Shown: piece after piece, positions 35,801-43,171 of the stretch
Layout of the letters: every line of letters begins with the position of its first letter
Position numbering within the stretch: the stretch's first letter is position 1
NCBI RefSeq assembly: GCF_009363615.1
Contig: NZ_CP045388.1
Span: 9,544-73,543, forward strand
Length of the DNA: 64,000 bases
Reading direction: 5' to 3'
Source: Ruegeria sp. THAF33
GTDB lineage: Bacteria > Pseudomonadota > Alphaproteobacteria > Rhodobacterales > Rhodobacteraceae
Position numbers and translations under genes: made by a program
Notes under the pieces: generated by a model
The model's input: the letters and a program-made list of their open reading frames with translations, nothing else
Database searches by the model: none
Told to the model about the DNA's origin: nothing

Positions 35801-35891
35801 TCTCGACCACTTGTTCACAATCAAGGAAGACGAGCCGGGAGAAGGTGAAGAAATGCTCGGAATGATACTCGGGGACTTTGGTATTGATTGA
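32811..35891 (+). CDS. RNA polymerase alpha-CTD-like / sigma region 4 / winged-helix chimera, function unknown
   Basis: A 1026-residue protein. Residues 1-165 are basic then acidic, Ser/Thr/Pro-rich and probably disordered. Three helix-hairpin-helix repeats resembling the RNA polymerase alpha C-terminal domain follow, ending in FGAKLANELDRLV (221-233), LPNLGKKSASELDEIV (303-318) and LPGCGRKSIEQLNQIV (403-418). Residues 488-540 match sigma-70 region 4 (LNERQQDILHRRYG, then ASSYDVTRERIRQIEKKA). The C-terminal half contains repeated winged-helix-like units reminiscent of HARE-HTH domains. No catalytic motif is visible. It starts a co-directional gene train and overlaps the next gene by one base. 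Confidence 0.75.
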   Translation: MLSRLGKKLKALVSRETVKTVSTAPSVATDGQDHSATSVIKDTSTSSTVEPAPSLTATEPTQTAQPAPVLELEKPPRTLDRIEGNEPEVALNATEADQTDTAWAKVVDKAPDDQLEARPNSDDDLTVLQLALAIEEPSQGSPSKRQATYTSSSRPRKPVRPASQNALEEEHLLDLAIQNFASTRLINMLRSPENELPVTTLNDYMLAPDSARESFEQLKNFGAKLANELDRLVRKSAAEKQANEINRKKWEDAPTSIVEIIREADCSVRLLNAITANSDRLPINTVREYMEAPEIARNAFLKLPNLGKKSASELDEIVRSVAAFSTKETGRATGAFDEETTYKRANQVAELFLSGMQYPDELFEWSPPTRLTNLLKIDQKEHRSSFGDFLKTYDETSLRIRSLPGCGRKSIEQLNQIVSRVIEARLSICGADTKIAPQLRSLLHGDILSDSSLAKIIELGNIKPEDIKASESSSIEELTVAEVIAGSVSSLNERQQDILHRRYGINSGETETLEQVASSYDVTRERIRQIEKKAKQKLQTKRTIKILIGALEQEGSLEKLFKNRKIVSEEQISAVSKLLAPEERLAVDLAYGDLRSYLDAESIRTDAGWVQEHDLLTMSHEPEDLSGSFRQRIVSAIGEQKLPIRLSEIAASLPDYPLSEIKGELSARFEASLEGDLVRAAPRLPSSVRCILILREAGHAMHCDEIRARMHEVFAKDESIHHIGSTLAGLEEALIVERGTYDLYENLSLTDNDLEEIRDRTLRHLESVGGFISAKVLFSDLFQGETERFGISFGPYMLLGIVQDDERFVTKRGLMIGLATDENKSEFRGLGEEVLAVLTEAQRSMTLVEIAEELEGRRDVFTTSISIGLENSPDAVSVGRGRFDLVVRAIGQEERQTDLILACAIALADGPRTAFALSEFLSPLWGEIQTRPLLSFLKNRDIFDVNQKIVTTTELPEVVSKYIEIRDQTLEHGCAGVPDLEAVQDALKSQDASDLTRLDHLFTIKEDEPGEGEEMLGMILGDFGID

Positions 35892-37975
35892 TGTCCCTTG
35901 AAACCCTGAAACTCCCTTTTTACGTCACGACGAGCGAGCATGATCCTGTAGCGGATTTTTTTGATCCAGTTCTTGAGCACGCGCAACAATATGACATTGC
36001 TGTCGGGTACTTTAGCAGCGCGTGGTTGCGCGATGCAGCTCATGGCATGGCAAGCTTCGCACTCAACGGTGGCAAAGCTAGGTGGGTGATCTCACCCGAA
36101 ATGTCTGTCGAAGATTTCAAGAGCCTTCAGGTTGATGGTCAGCTGTCGGATGAACTTGCCCAAGATTTCATTTCTCGATCGTACGACGATCTCTATGAGC
36201 ACCTTACGCAACATACGCGCGAAGCGCTTGGCTGGCTTCTCTATGATGGCGTACTGACCTTTAAAGTTGGTATTCCGAAGAACAGGCTTTCCGGAATTAT
36301 GCATGCCAAACAGGGCATCTTCACAGATGAGTTCGGAAACCGAGTAGGCTTTCAAGGATCGTACAATTTGACCGGCGGAGCTGGTACAAATTGGGAAGCT
36401 TTCAGCGTGTTTTGCGATTGGAAATCAAGCGAAAGCCTCGAAAGAAATAATCATATCGCAGCGTCCTTTGACCGAATGTGGAGAGGACTAGATCCGAACT
36501 TGGCGCTGTTTGATCCTTCTTCAGCCGATCTTGAGCGGTTTGTCAGTGCAGCACGAGATAGCTCCAGACACTACGAATTGTTTCCGCCAGAAAAACCGAG
36601 TTCTCCCCGTGTACCTGAACACTTCCTGACTGACGGTCGCCTACGCGGTTACCAAGAAGATGGGATACGCAAGTGGTTCAAGAACAATGGCCGCGGGATT
36701 CTCCACATGGCAACGGGAACCGGCAAGACAGTGACTGCTTTGACAGCAGTGACGAGGTTGAATGATTTTGTTGCCCAGAAGAACGGTCAACTTTGCATCG
36801 TTGTAACGGTTCCCTATCAACATCTTGCAGAACAATGGGCCCGAGAGGCTGAAGAGTTCGGGTTCAAGCCTGTTTTGTGCTACGGCGGCGTCCACCGCTG
36901 GATGGAAGAATGCCAAAGGCGCCTGAATGAGCTGCGCTCGAAAGCAACTCAGCATGTAATGCTCATCGCAGTCAATGCCTCTATGGCAGACAAGCCATTC
37001 CAGTCTGTTCTTGGATCTTTCGGTGGCAACATCCTATTTGTTGGCGATGAAGCGCATAATCTGGGTGCGCCGTCTAACCTACAAGCGCTCCCGGAGAGCG
37101 CTGCATTTCGTCTGGGATTGACAGCGACGCCTGATCGCTACGGGGATGAAGAAGGCACTGAGGGTCTAAAGAGGTATTTCGGCGAGATTGTTTTGGACTA
37201 CGGCCTAGACAAGGCGATCAGCGGAGGTCACCTCTGCCGATATCTTTATTACCCGATCCTCGTGCACTTAGACGAAGACGAACAAGATGAGTATGCAGAA
37301 CTCTCCACGCGTATTGGTAGGCTATTCGGCCAGGCAGCCAAGCCGGATAGCGACAAGAGCGAACAGTTGAACCGATTATTGATTAAACGGGCCCGGCTGG
37401 TAGGCAAAGCGCGAAACAAACTACCGGAACTGGTCAAGCTTCTTAAGCAGCAGGGGGAGATCTCCCATACTCTGATATATTGCGGCGACAGCAAGGATGA
37501 TGGTCAGCGATATATCGATTCCGCTCTTGCGAGGGTAGGGGGTGAATTAGGGCTGAGAGCAAGCCCGTTCACTTCAGAAGAGAACAACGACGAGAGGTCG
37601 AGACTGCTGAAGCAGTTCGCAGCTGGAGATATACAAGCACTGCTCGCTATCCGATGCCTAGATGAAGGCGTCGACGTTCCAATGACGCGGACTGCGTACA
37701 TCTTGGCTTCATCTTCAAACCCAAAAGAATTTGTCCAAAGACGGGGGCGGGTCCTTCGGCGCTCTGAAGGGAAGAATCGTGCATATATCTATGACTTTAT
37801 CGTTGTACCAGATCTGGAAAAATTGTCAGATCAAGCTCCATCCAACGTAGAGCGGTCTCTGATGAAACGAGAACTGGCGAGGTTCAACGAATTTGCTACG
37901 CTTGCAGAAAACCATGGAGAAGCGCTCTCAGTGATCACTGAGATCAAGAAGAGCCTCAACCTCCTTGACCATTAG
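35891..37975 (+). CDS. PLD-nuclease/SF2 helicase fusion, likely restriction enzyme
   Basis: A 694-residue protein (numbered here with one added N-terminal residue). Residues 1-200 form a phospholipase-D-type nuclease domain with His139-x-Lys141 (IMHAKQGIF) and GSYNLTGG (157-164). Residues 250-640 are an SF2 helicase: ATGTGKT (275-281), DEAH (387-390), TATP (412-415) and a late QRRGRVLRR motif VI. It resembles proteins annotated as phosphorothioation-system restriction enzymes. The ATG at 35891 overlaps the previous stop (TGATG); a TTG one codon earlier is less likely. Confidence 0.85.
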   Translation: MSLETLKLPFYVTTSEHDPVADFFDPVLEHAQQYDIAVGYFSSAWLRDAAHGMASFALNGGKARWVISPEMSVEDFKSLQVDGQLSDELAQDFISRSYDDLYEHLTQHTREALGWLLYDGVLTFKVGIPKNRLSGIMHAKQGIFTDEFGNRVGFQGSYNLTGGAGTNWEAFSVFCDWKSSESLERNNHIAASFDRMWRGLDPNLALFDPSSADLERFVSAARDSSRHYELFPPEKPSSPRVPEHFLTDGRLRGYQEDGIRKWFKNNGRGILHMATGTGKTVTALTAVTRLNDFVAQKNGQLCIVVTVPYQHLAEQWAREAEEFGFKPVLCYGGVHRWMEECQRRLNELRSKATQHVMLIAVNASMADKPFQSVLGSFGGNILFVGDEAHNLGAPSNLQALPESAAFRLGLTATPDRYGDEEGTEGLKRYFGEIVLDYGLDKAISGGHLCRYLYYPILVHLDEDEQDEYAELSTRIGRLFGQAAKPDSDKSEQLNRLLIKRARLVGKARNKLPELVKLLKQQGEISHTLIYCGDSKDDGQRYIDSALARVGGELGLRASPFTSEENNDERSRLLKQFAAGDIQALLAIRCLDEGVDVPMTRTAYILASSSNPKEFVQRRGRVLRRSEGKNRAYIYDFIVVPDLEKLSDQAPSNVERSLMKRELARFNEFATLAENHGEALSVITEIKKSLNLLDH

Positions 37976-38012
37976 CAGGTATGACCCACGAGATTTCAGA
38001 AAGACGTAAGAA

Positions 38013-38204
38013 ATGTCCGAGCACAGTAAGTCCCCAAAGCAAATCCTCGAAGCGGCTTCTCCGAAGGCGAGAAAAGTCGTGAATGAAATTCTATCCATTG
38101 AACACGAATATCAGAGCTATCGAAATCTTGGGGCCGCGGGTAGTGCTGAAAAAGAGATTGCTGCGCGGATCAAACAACTCATCGAGCGTGAGGTAAAGCG
38201 GTGA
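38013..38204 (+). CDS. Small DNA-modification-system-associated protein
   Basis: A 63-residue, highly charged helical protein (MSEHSKSPKQILEAASPKAR, then IKQLIEREVKR). It lies between the helicase and the SMC-like ATPase, and its stop overlaps the ATPase GTG start (GTGA), which argues strongly that it is translated. I recall similar small proteins being annotated as associated with DNA modification systems, but its function is unknown. It may be a subunit or adaptor of the ATPase. Confidence 0.7.
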   Translation: MSEHSKSPKQILEAASPKARKVVNEILSIEHEYQSYRNLGAAGSAEKEIAARIKQLIEREVKR

Positions 38205-40252
38205 GAATACTTCGTCTAAAAATCAAAAATTTCCGTCAATTCCACGGAGAGTGTGAGCTCGAATTCCTCTCTGACGACACCTCAAGGATTACCGTCATTC
38301 ATGGTGAAAACGGTTCTGGGAAAACCTCACTTTTGAACGCCTTCAAGTGGGTTCTATACGGCAAGACAGATTTCGACACCGGCGAGCAAACAATCCTTAA
38401 CGAACTTGCTTTGTCTGAAGTCGCTCCGGGAGCGGTCACGGAGCTCAGCCTTGAGCTTGAATTTGAACATGAAGGATCGACATATACCGTTGACCGAAAA
38501 CAGGAATTCAGGCGTACAGGCGAAGCGCTAGAAGCCGAGCCTATTGGAAAGTCTGTCCCGACTCTGTCTTGGATAGATGAACGGGGCAAATATGAAACGG
38601 CAAAAAACCCAGCCAACCGGATAAACCAATTGATACCTGAGCAGATGCACTCATACTTCTTCTTCAACGGAGAGCGCATCGAAAAACTGGCGAATGTGTC
38701 TGCTTCCGGCGAAATCCGAGATGCCATAAAGACCTTGATGGGCTTGGAAATCATAGACCGTGCAAGTGATCACCTTGGTCGCCTGGTGATCAAGGATCTT
38801 AGGAAAGAAGCTAGTGAAACGGCTTCAGCTGACTACCGCAATCTTCTTGAGAAAGAGTCGAGGATCAATACAGAGATTGATCAACGCAAACTGGAGCGGA
38901 ACACTGCGTCGAAATCAAGCAATGGCTTCCAAACAGAACTTGACGCTATCAACGCATCATATGAACAGATTGCTGATGTAAAGGCAAAGGCCGAACAGAG
39001 GCGAAGTTTAGAGGCCGAGAAAGGCACCATCGAAGGCGACCTCGAAAATCTCAGCCAAGAGAGAATGGAGCTGGTCTCGCAAGGGGGCGCACTGGCTTTT
39101 CTAAACGATACAGTAGCTTCAGTCTCAAACGTTCTGGAGGATTGTCGTAAGAAGGGTGAGCTGCCTTACAAGATCAGAAGGACATTCATTGATGACTTGC
39201 TGCACGATGCGAAGTGCATATGTGGAACAGAACTAAAGGAAGGCTCTCAAGCTAGAGCCGCGATTGAAGGTTATCGCGATCGAGCCACTGGTGAGGATCT
39301 AGAGGCCGCTTTTACAGATGTCGTGAGCAACCTGAGAGCTATGCCTCGTGAGAGGAACAGGCTTTATGCACAGCTATCTGCTTGGTCAGCAAAAGAGAGC
39401 GACTACGACAAGCGTTTAAAAGCGATTGCAGAAGAGCTCGACGAGATTAGCAGTAGCTTGGGGTCTTCTGATATCGAAGATGTCAAGAGGCTCGAAGAAC
39501 GGCGCAACGAGCTGACAAAACTACAAGCTGACGAGCGTCTTAAAGTCGTCAAAGCGAAGGATGCGATCGAACTGCTGAACGACGACCTAGCCAAGGTCAA
39601 AAAAGAGATTGAGAAGGTCCAATCCAAATCTCAAAAGGAAGACCTGGCCAGACAGAAGCTTGAGTTTGCCGAGGCCTGTAAAAACCTGGTCGACAATCTG
39701 CACGAAGCGCTGGCCGAAGAGACACGCCACCACCTTTCCACCAAGGTGAATGACACATTCCAAAGCATTCTCCGCAAGGATTTCTATGCAGAGATTGATC
39801 GCGACTACACTCTAAGAATTTTCAAGGACGTTCCGGGAGTGGGGAAGCAACCCGTCTCTGAGAAGTCGACTGGCGAGAACCAGGTCATCAGCCTGAGTTT
39901 CATTGCGAGCTTGGTTAACCTCGCAAAGGAACGCAACAAGGCGAAAACGACCTTTTTCAAGGGTGGTGTTTACCCACTGATCATGGATTCTCCGTTTGGC
40001 GCTCTGGATCGCGAATACCGCGAGAAAATCGCACAACACATTCCTGATCTAGCCGACCAGGTGATCGTGTTTGCGTCTAACTCACAATGGAGCAAGGAAG
40101 TCGACGACAAGTGCCGGCCGTTTATCGGAAAAGAGTATAGCTTGGTCTACCACGCTCCGAAATCGAAAGGGCGCGAAGAAGACACCGAGTACGTAAAACG
40201 TACTGATGGTCCTGAGTTCACAAAAATTGAGGAGGGCTACCTTGGCCACTAG
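38201..40252 (+). CDS. DndD-like SMC/Rad50-type ATPase (second copy class)
   Basis: A 683-residue AAA/ABC ATPase. Walker A GENGSGKT is at residues 35-42; the FFFNGERIEKLA segment is similar to DndD. A coiled coil is interrupted near residue 340 by DAKCICGTEL, a Cys-x-Cys hook-like element. It ends with the signature STGENQVISLSFIASL and Walker B YPLIMDSPFGALD. It is clearly related to, but not a copy of, the DndD at 28229. The start is GTG at 38201. With the neighbouring helicase it may form a DNA-sensing or cleaving complex. Confidence 0.85.
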   Translation: MRILRLKIKNFRQFHGECELEFLSDDTSRITVIHGENGSGKTSLLNAFKWVLYGKTDFDTGEQTILNELALSEVAPGAVTELSLELEFEHEGSTYTVDRKQEFRRTGEALEAEPIGKSVPTLSWIDERGKYETAKNPANRINQLIPEQMHSYFFFNGERIEKLANVSASGEIRDAIKTLMGLEIIDRASDHLGRLVIKDLRKEASETASADYRNLLEKESRINTEIDQRKLERNTASKSSNGFQTELDAINASYEQIADVKAKAEQRRSLEAEKGTIEGDLENLSQERMELVSQGGALAFLNDTVASVSNVLEDCRKKGELPYKIRRTFIDDLLHDAKCICGTELKEGSQARAAIEGYRDRATGEDLEAAFTDVVSNLRAMPRERNRLYAQLSAWSAKESDYDKRLKAIAEELDEISSSLGSSDIEDVKRLEERRNELTKLQADERLKVVKAKDAIELLNDDLAKVKKEIEKVQSKSQKEDLARQKLEFAEACKNLVDNLHEALAEETRHHLSTKVNDTFQSILRKDFYAEIDRDYTLRIFKDVPGVGKQPVSEKSTGENQVISLSFIASLVNLAKERNKAKTTFFKGGVYPLIMDSPFGALDREYREKIAQHIPDLADQVIVFASNSQWSKEVDDKCRPFIGKEYSLVYHAPKSKGREEDTEYVKRTDGPEFTKIEEGYLGH

Positions 40253-40673
40253 AGTAAGACGCCCCGCCGAATTTGAAGAGATGCTGAGTGAGCTTCGTGA
40301 CGAAGGCATTTTCCAAACCTTTAAGGACGCTCTTGTCTTTGCGGCTTCTTTAGGGTTCCGCCGAGGAAACCGGAAGCCGTTTCAGAAGAGCTCAGAACCT
40401 ATCGATCTTGAAGTGTTCAGGGGTGACTTTGATCGAACCATCATGAGCATGATTGCCATCGAAGAGAACAATGATCCGAAGATGCTGGCTCCTTCCAACG
40501 AAGCCGAGCGTGTCCTATGCTTTGAAGAATATGCGAATGGTGGCCTTGAGATCATGAAGCGCGAAATCTCAGACGGCAAGCAAGACTGGCGAGAAGGTCT
40601 GCTGACCCTCATTCACAGGGAAGAGAGCGACCAAACGATACTTGATGACATAACTGAACTGGCAAATTTTTAG
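40242..40673 (+). CDS. Dnd-system-associated protein 4-like
   Basis: A 143-residue protein with the pattern RVRRPAEFEEMLSELRDEGI, ALVFAASLGFRRGNRKPF, then an acidic C-terminal half. It resembles the family annotated as dnd system-associated protein 4. The likely start is TTG at 40242, preceded by GAGGAGGG and overlapping the ATPase stop by 11 bases; no ATG lies nearby in frame. It may bridge the ATPase and other parts. Function not established. Confidence 0.7.
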   Translation: MATRVRRPAEFEEMLSELRDEGIFQTFKDALVFAASLGFRRGNRKPFQKSSEPIDLEVFRGDFDRTIMSMIAIEENNDPKMLAPSNEAERVLCFEEYANGGLEIMKREISDGKQDWREGLLTLIHREESDQTILDDITELANF

Positions 40674-40781
40674 CATAGTGCTTAAACGCAGCGAATGTAA
40701 TACAGCAAAAAAAATTGTTCCAAACGAGCCACTTCTTAGAAAAAGAAGCTGAAGTATTCCGCAGTGAGGGAGAGTATTTTG

Positions 40782-41321
40782 ACCAAAACCAGTACTGACG
40801 CAAATCAAATGGGTGATTGGCAGTACCTCGGTCGCGAGATTCGTCGGCGCACTTTCGCCCCATTCAAGAGTGTACCTTTCGTCTTTTACTTTATTCTCGC
40901 GATCGTCGTTTTGGGTGGGCTGGGGATATGGGTTGAGGTTGCGAAGAGCCAGCTGGATCAAAATTGGAAAGTAGATGGTCTTCTAACTGCCTTGTCTACC
41001 TTTTTTCCCGCCTTAATCGGCTCTGCATCGCTTCAGTTAATTTTGAAATCAACCGATAGGTCGGACAAGATCTTGATTTCATTCTCGTTGTTAGTTTGCT
41101 TTTTTTCCTTTGTAGGAATTGGCATCATAGCGGCATTTTTTTCACTTCACCCAGGACTTTGCCTAAACGCGGCATTTGGCTTTGGCATTCTAGCAGTTTG
41201 GTTTTGGTGGTTTACCAACGGGGACGACCTGACCTATCGAAATGCTCCCATCGATGCTGCTACAGGCGGCAGTACCAACCGAGCAATCAAAGGTAACTTG
41301 AACGAATTTAAGGTAGATTAA
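40782..41321 (+). CDS. Four-helix membrane protein, function unknown
   Basis: A protein of about 179 residues with four hydrophobic segments: about 32-50 (FVFYFILAIVVLGGLGIWV), 67-88, 95-120 and 125-143 (ending AVWFWWF). The N-terminal 30 residues are basic. The start taken is TTG at 40782, with GAGGGAGAG just upstream; GTG at 40764 is possible. Its stop overlaps the ATG of the DGQHR gene (TAATG), so the two are a translationally coupled pair. Membrane proteins paired with defence sensors are common, but no known family was recognised. Confidence 0.65.
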   Translation, partial: TKTSTDANQMGDWQYLGREIRRRTFAPFKSVPFVFYFILAIVVLGGLGIWVEVAKSQLDQNWKVDGLLTALSTFFPALIGSASLQLILKSTDRSDKILISFSLLVCFFSFVGIGIIAAFFSLHPGLCLNAAFGFGILAVWFWWFTNGDDLTYRNAPIDAATGGSTNRAIKGNLNEFKVD

Positions 41322-42553
41322 TGGATATTCAGTTCCCTTTCACAGTACCTGCTCTCCGGGTCGACCAGCGTCTTGGCAGTTTCTATGTTGCCGTACTTCC
41401 AGCCGAACTTTTACTTCGCGTCTGCGCAAGCGACAGAATGAGCGCGTCTCTTAACCCAGATGGAGTGGGTTATTCGCTTGAAGGAACACAACGGGTGATA
41501 CAAGACAAACGCCTGTCGGAAATTGCTGCATACATTAATCGTGTCGACTCAGCCTTTCCAAACTCAATTATAGTCGCTGCGAACTACGACCGTGAGACCG
41601 GCTTCGATCAATCCGAAAATGAAGACATCGCAGCGGAGGAAGGCGAAGAACCCAATGGCGTATCCAGTGCATGGAGTGTTCAAGTATCAGATGATGGTTG
41701 TCACAAACTGACGATCCCGTCGGAAGCCAAACTTGCAGCGGTGATTGATGGCCAACACAGGCTGTTTTCTTTTGCAAAAGCGAGTCCGGAAGCACTGCGG
41801 AGCATGAACCTGATTTGTTCTATCTTCATCGACCTTCCCAAAGCTCTGCAAGCCCAGATTTTCGCAACGATTAACTCTACTCAGAAACGGGTTGACCGCA
41901 GTTTAACGTTTGAACTGTTCGGGTATAATGTTTCTGACGAGCCAGAAGAGTACTGGACTCCAGATAAGTTGGCTGTCTTTTTTGCTCGTAAGCTGGCAAC
42001 GGACAAGGACTCACCTTTGCGAGGCCGCATCATGGTCGCTCCAAAACGGGACTCGAGGCTGGAGAAAATTGCCGCTGAAGCCGCATGGCGAATTTCGACT
42101 GCCGTCGCGGTTGATGGAATTATGAGGCTCTATTCGAGCAATCCCAAGCGAGACGCCAATCTAATGCGAGAAGGCGAAGCCCATACCAGAAATGTACTCT
42201 TGGAAGGCCCAAAAGATAAATCTCCCCTAAGAAGCGCTTACATCGAAGGCAATGACGCAGTGATCTTCAAGATGGTTCTAAACTATCTAAAAGCGGCAGA
42301 CCGAGTTTTTTGGGAAAACGCGAATGAGGGTTCTTACATCTTTCGGACCATAGGTGTGCAAGCCATATTCGACATTCTGCGAAAGCTAGCGTCTGGTGCA
42401 TTTGAAAGAAAGGACATCAGCTCAGGCTACTTCGAAGAGATTTTGGAACCGGCTGGACAGATCGACTTTTCTTCAACTGAATTCCAAAATGCCTCAGGTT
42501 CCGGCCGGACCTTCATTCGAAAAGCGATTGAGGCGTCTATTGGACTTACTTAA
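41321..42553 (+). CDS. DGQHR-domain protein (DndB-related, divergent)
   Basis: A 410-residue protein with the DGQHR signature at residues 143-147 (AAVIDGQHRLFSFA) and the following IFATINSTQKRVDRSLTFEL, matching the DGQHR/DndB superfamily pattern but longer than, and clearly different from, the DndB at 25669. An acidic insertion occupies about 95-115. It is coupled to the preceding membrane protein and is last in the plus-strand train. It could be a DNA- or phosphorothioate-binding regulator. Confidence 0.75.
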   Translation: MDIQFPFTVPALRVDQRLGSFYVAVLPAELLLRVCASDRMSASLNPDGVGYSLEGTQRVIQDKRLSEIAAYINRVDSAFPNSIIVAANYDRETGFDQSENEDIAAEEGEEPNGVSSAWSVQVSDDGCHKLTIPSEAKLAAVIDGQHRLFSFAKASPEALRSMNLICSIFIDLPKALQAQIFATINSTQKRVDRSLTFELFGYNVSDEPEEYWTPDKLAVFFARKLATDKDSPLRGRIMVAPKRDSRLEKIAAEAAWRISTAVAVDGIMRLYSSNPKRDANLMREGEAHTRNVLLEGPKDKSPLRSAYIEGNDAVIFKMVLNYLKAADRVFWENANEGSYIFRTIGVQAIFDILRKLASGAFERKDISSGYFEEILEPAGQIDFSSTEFQNASGSGRTFIRKAIEASIGLT

Positions 42554-42566
42554 ACGGCCCAGCCTT

Positions 42567-42600
42567 ACCTTCACCGAGGCATTTGGCTTCAGGTGAAGGT
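42567..42600 (+). terminator. Hairpin downstream of the DGQHR gene
   Basis: ACCTTCACC (42567-42575) and GGTGAAGGT (42592-42600) form a perfect 9-base stem, extended by GAGGC/GCTTC with one G-U pair to 14 base pairs around the loop ATTTG. It starts 14 bases after the stop codon at 42553. No uridine tract follows, so it may be a Rho-assisted terminator or a 3'-stabilising hairpin. Confidence 0.55.
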
Positions 42601-42783
42601 CAGGTACGTGGTTCACTTGTGCGAGAGTCTTTGGCAAATCCTCAACTAAGGAGTGGCCTGATAAGCACAACTCCAGCATGAACTCTACTAAATGTCCTTT
42701 CAGAATTAACATAATAAACCTTATGCGTTTAATTTCTTGTAGCCGGGCACATTCTAAACTGGCTTGCGATAAATGCCCTATCT

Positions 42784-42957
42784 TGCTGGAAGCGCAACAT
42801 CACGGCGGTCACAGATCATGAATTGAAAATGATCTGTGACCGCCTCAACGCAACACCCAGAAAATGCCTCGGATGGAAAACGGCCGAAGTGATCCGGGAA
42901 ACTCTGACGACGGACAATCCCAACATGAGTCGCAGTTCAGATATCGCTCACAGATAA
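42784..42957 (+). pseudogene. IS30-family transposase, C-terminal remnant
   Basis: An open stretch without a start codon reads NITAVTDHELKMICDRLN followed by ATPRKCLGWKTAEVIRETL and a stop at 42957. The (L)N-x-RPRK-x-LGWKTP-like end is the typical C-terminus of IS30-family transposases. The catalytic DDE domain is missing and I see no terminal repeats. It lies in the 618-base gap between the DGQHR gene and the AraC regulator, at the edge of the low-GC island. The remainder of the gap (42601-42783 and 42958-43171) shows no gene. Confidence 0.7.
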
Positions 42958-43171
42958 CCGTCGCGGACTTTGCCGCTAGCGGTTTCGAGTGATACCATTT
43001 CAACCCAATCCTACATGTGAGCTTCGCGGTAAACACAAGGTATCAATTGTTACCTTTGTTGCACACCCCGATTGGCAGAAAATTAGTTTAATAGAAATTT
43101 CCTCGGTGCGCACCTCATAGAGTGACCGGGAAAGGGGCGCCGCGTCAGTCGGTCGTGAAGGGAGAAATGAA

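Noticed and set aside
38201..40252. The second SMC-like ATPase as a simple duplicate of dndD
   Set aside because: Only the general ATPase motifs are shared; the Cys-x-Cys hook, coiled-coil length and C-terminal part differ, so it is a distinct family member.
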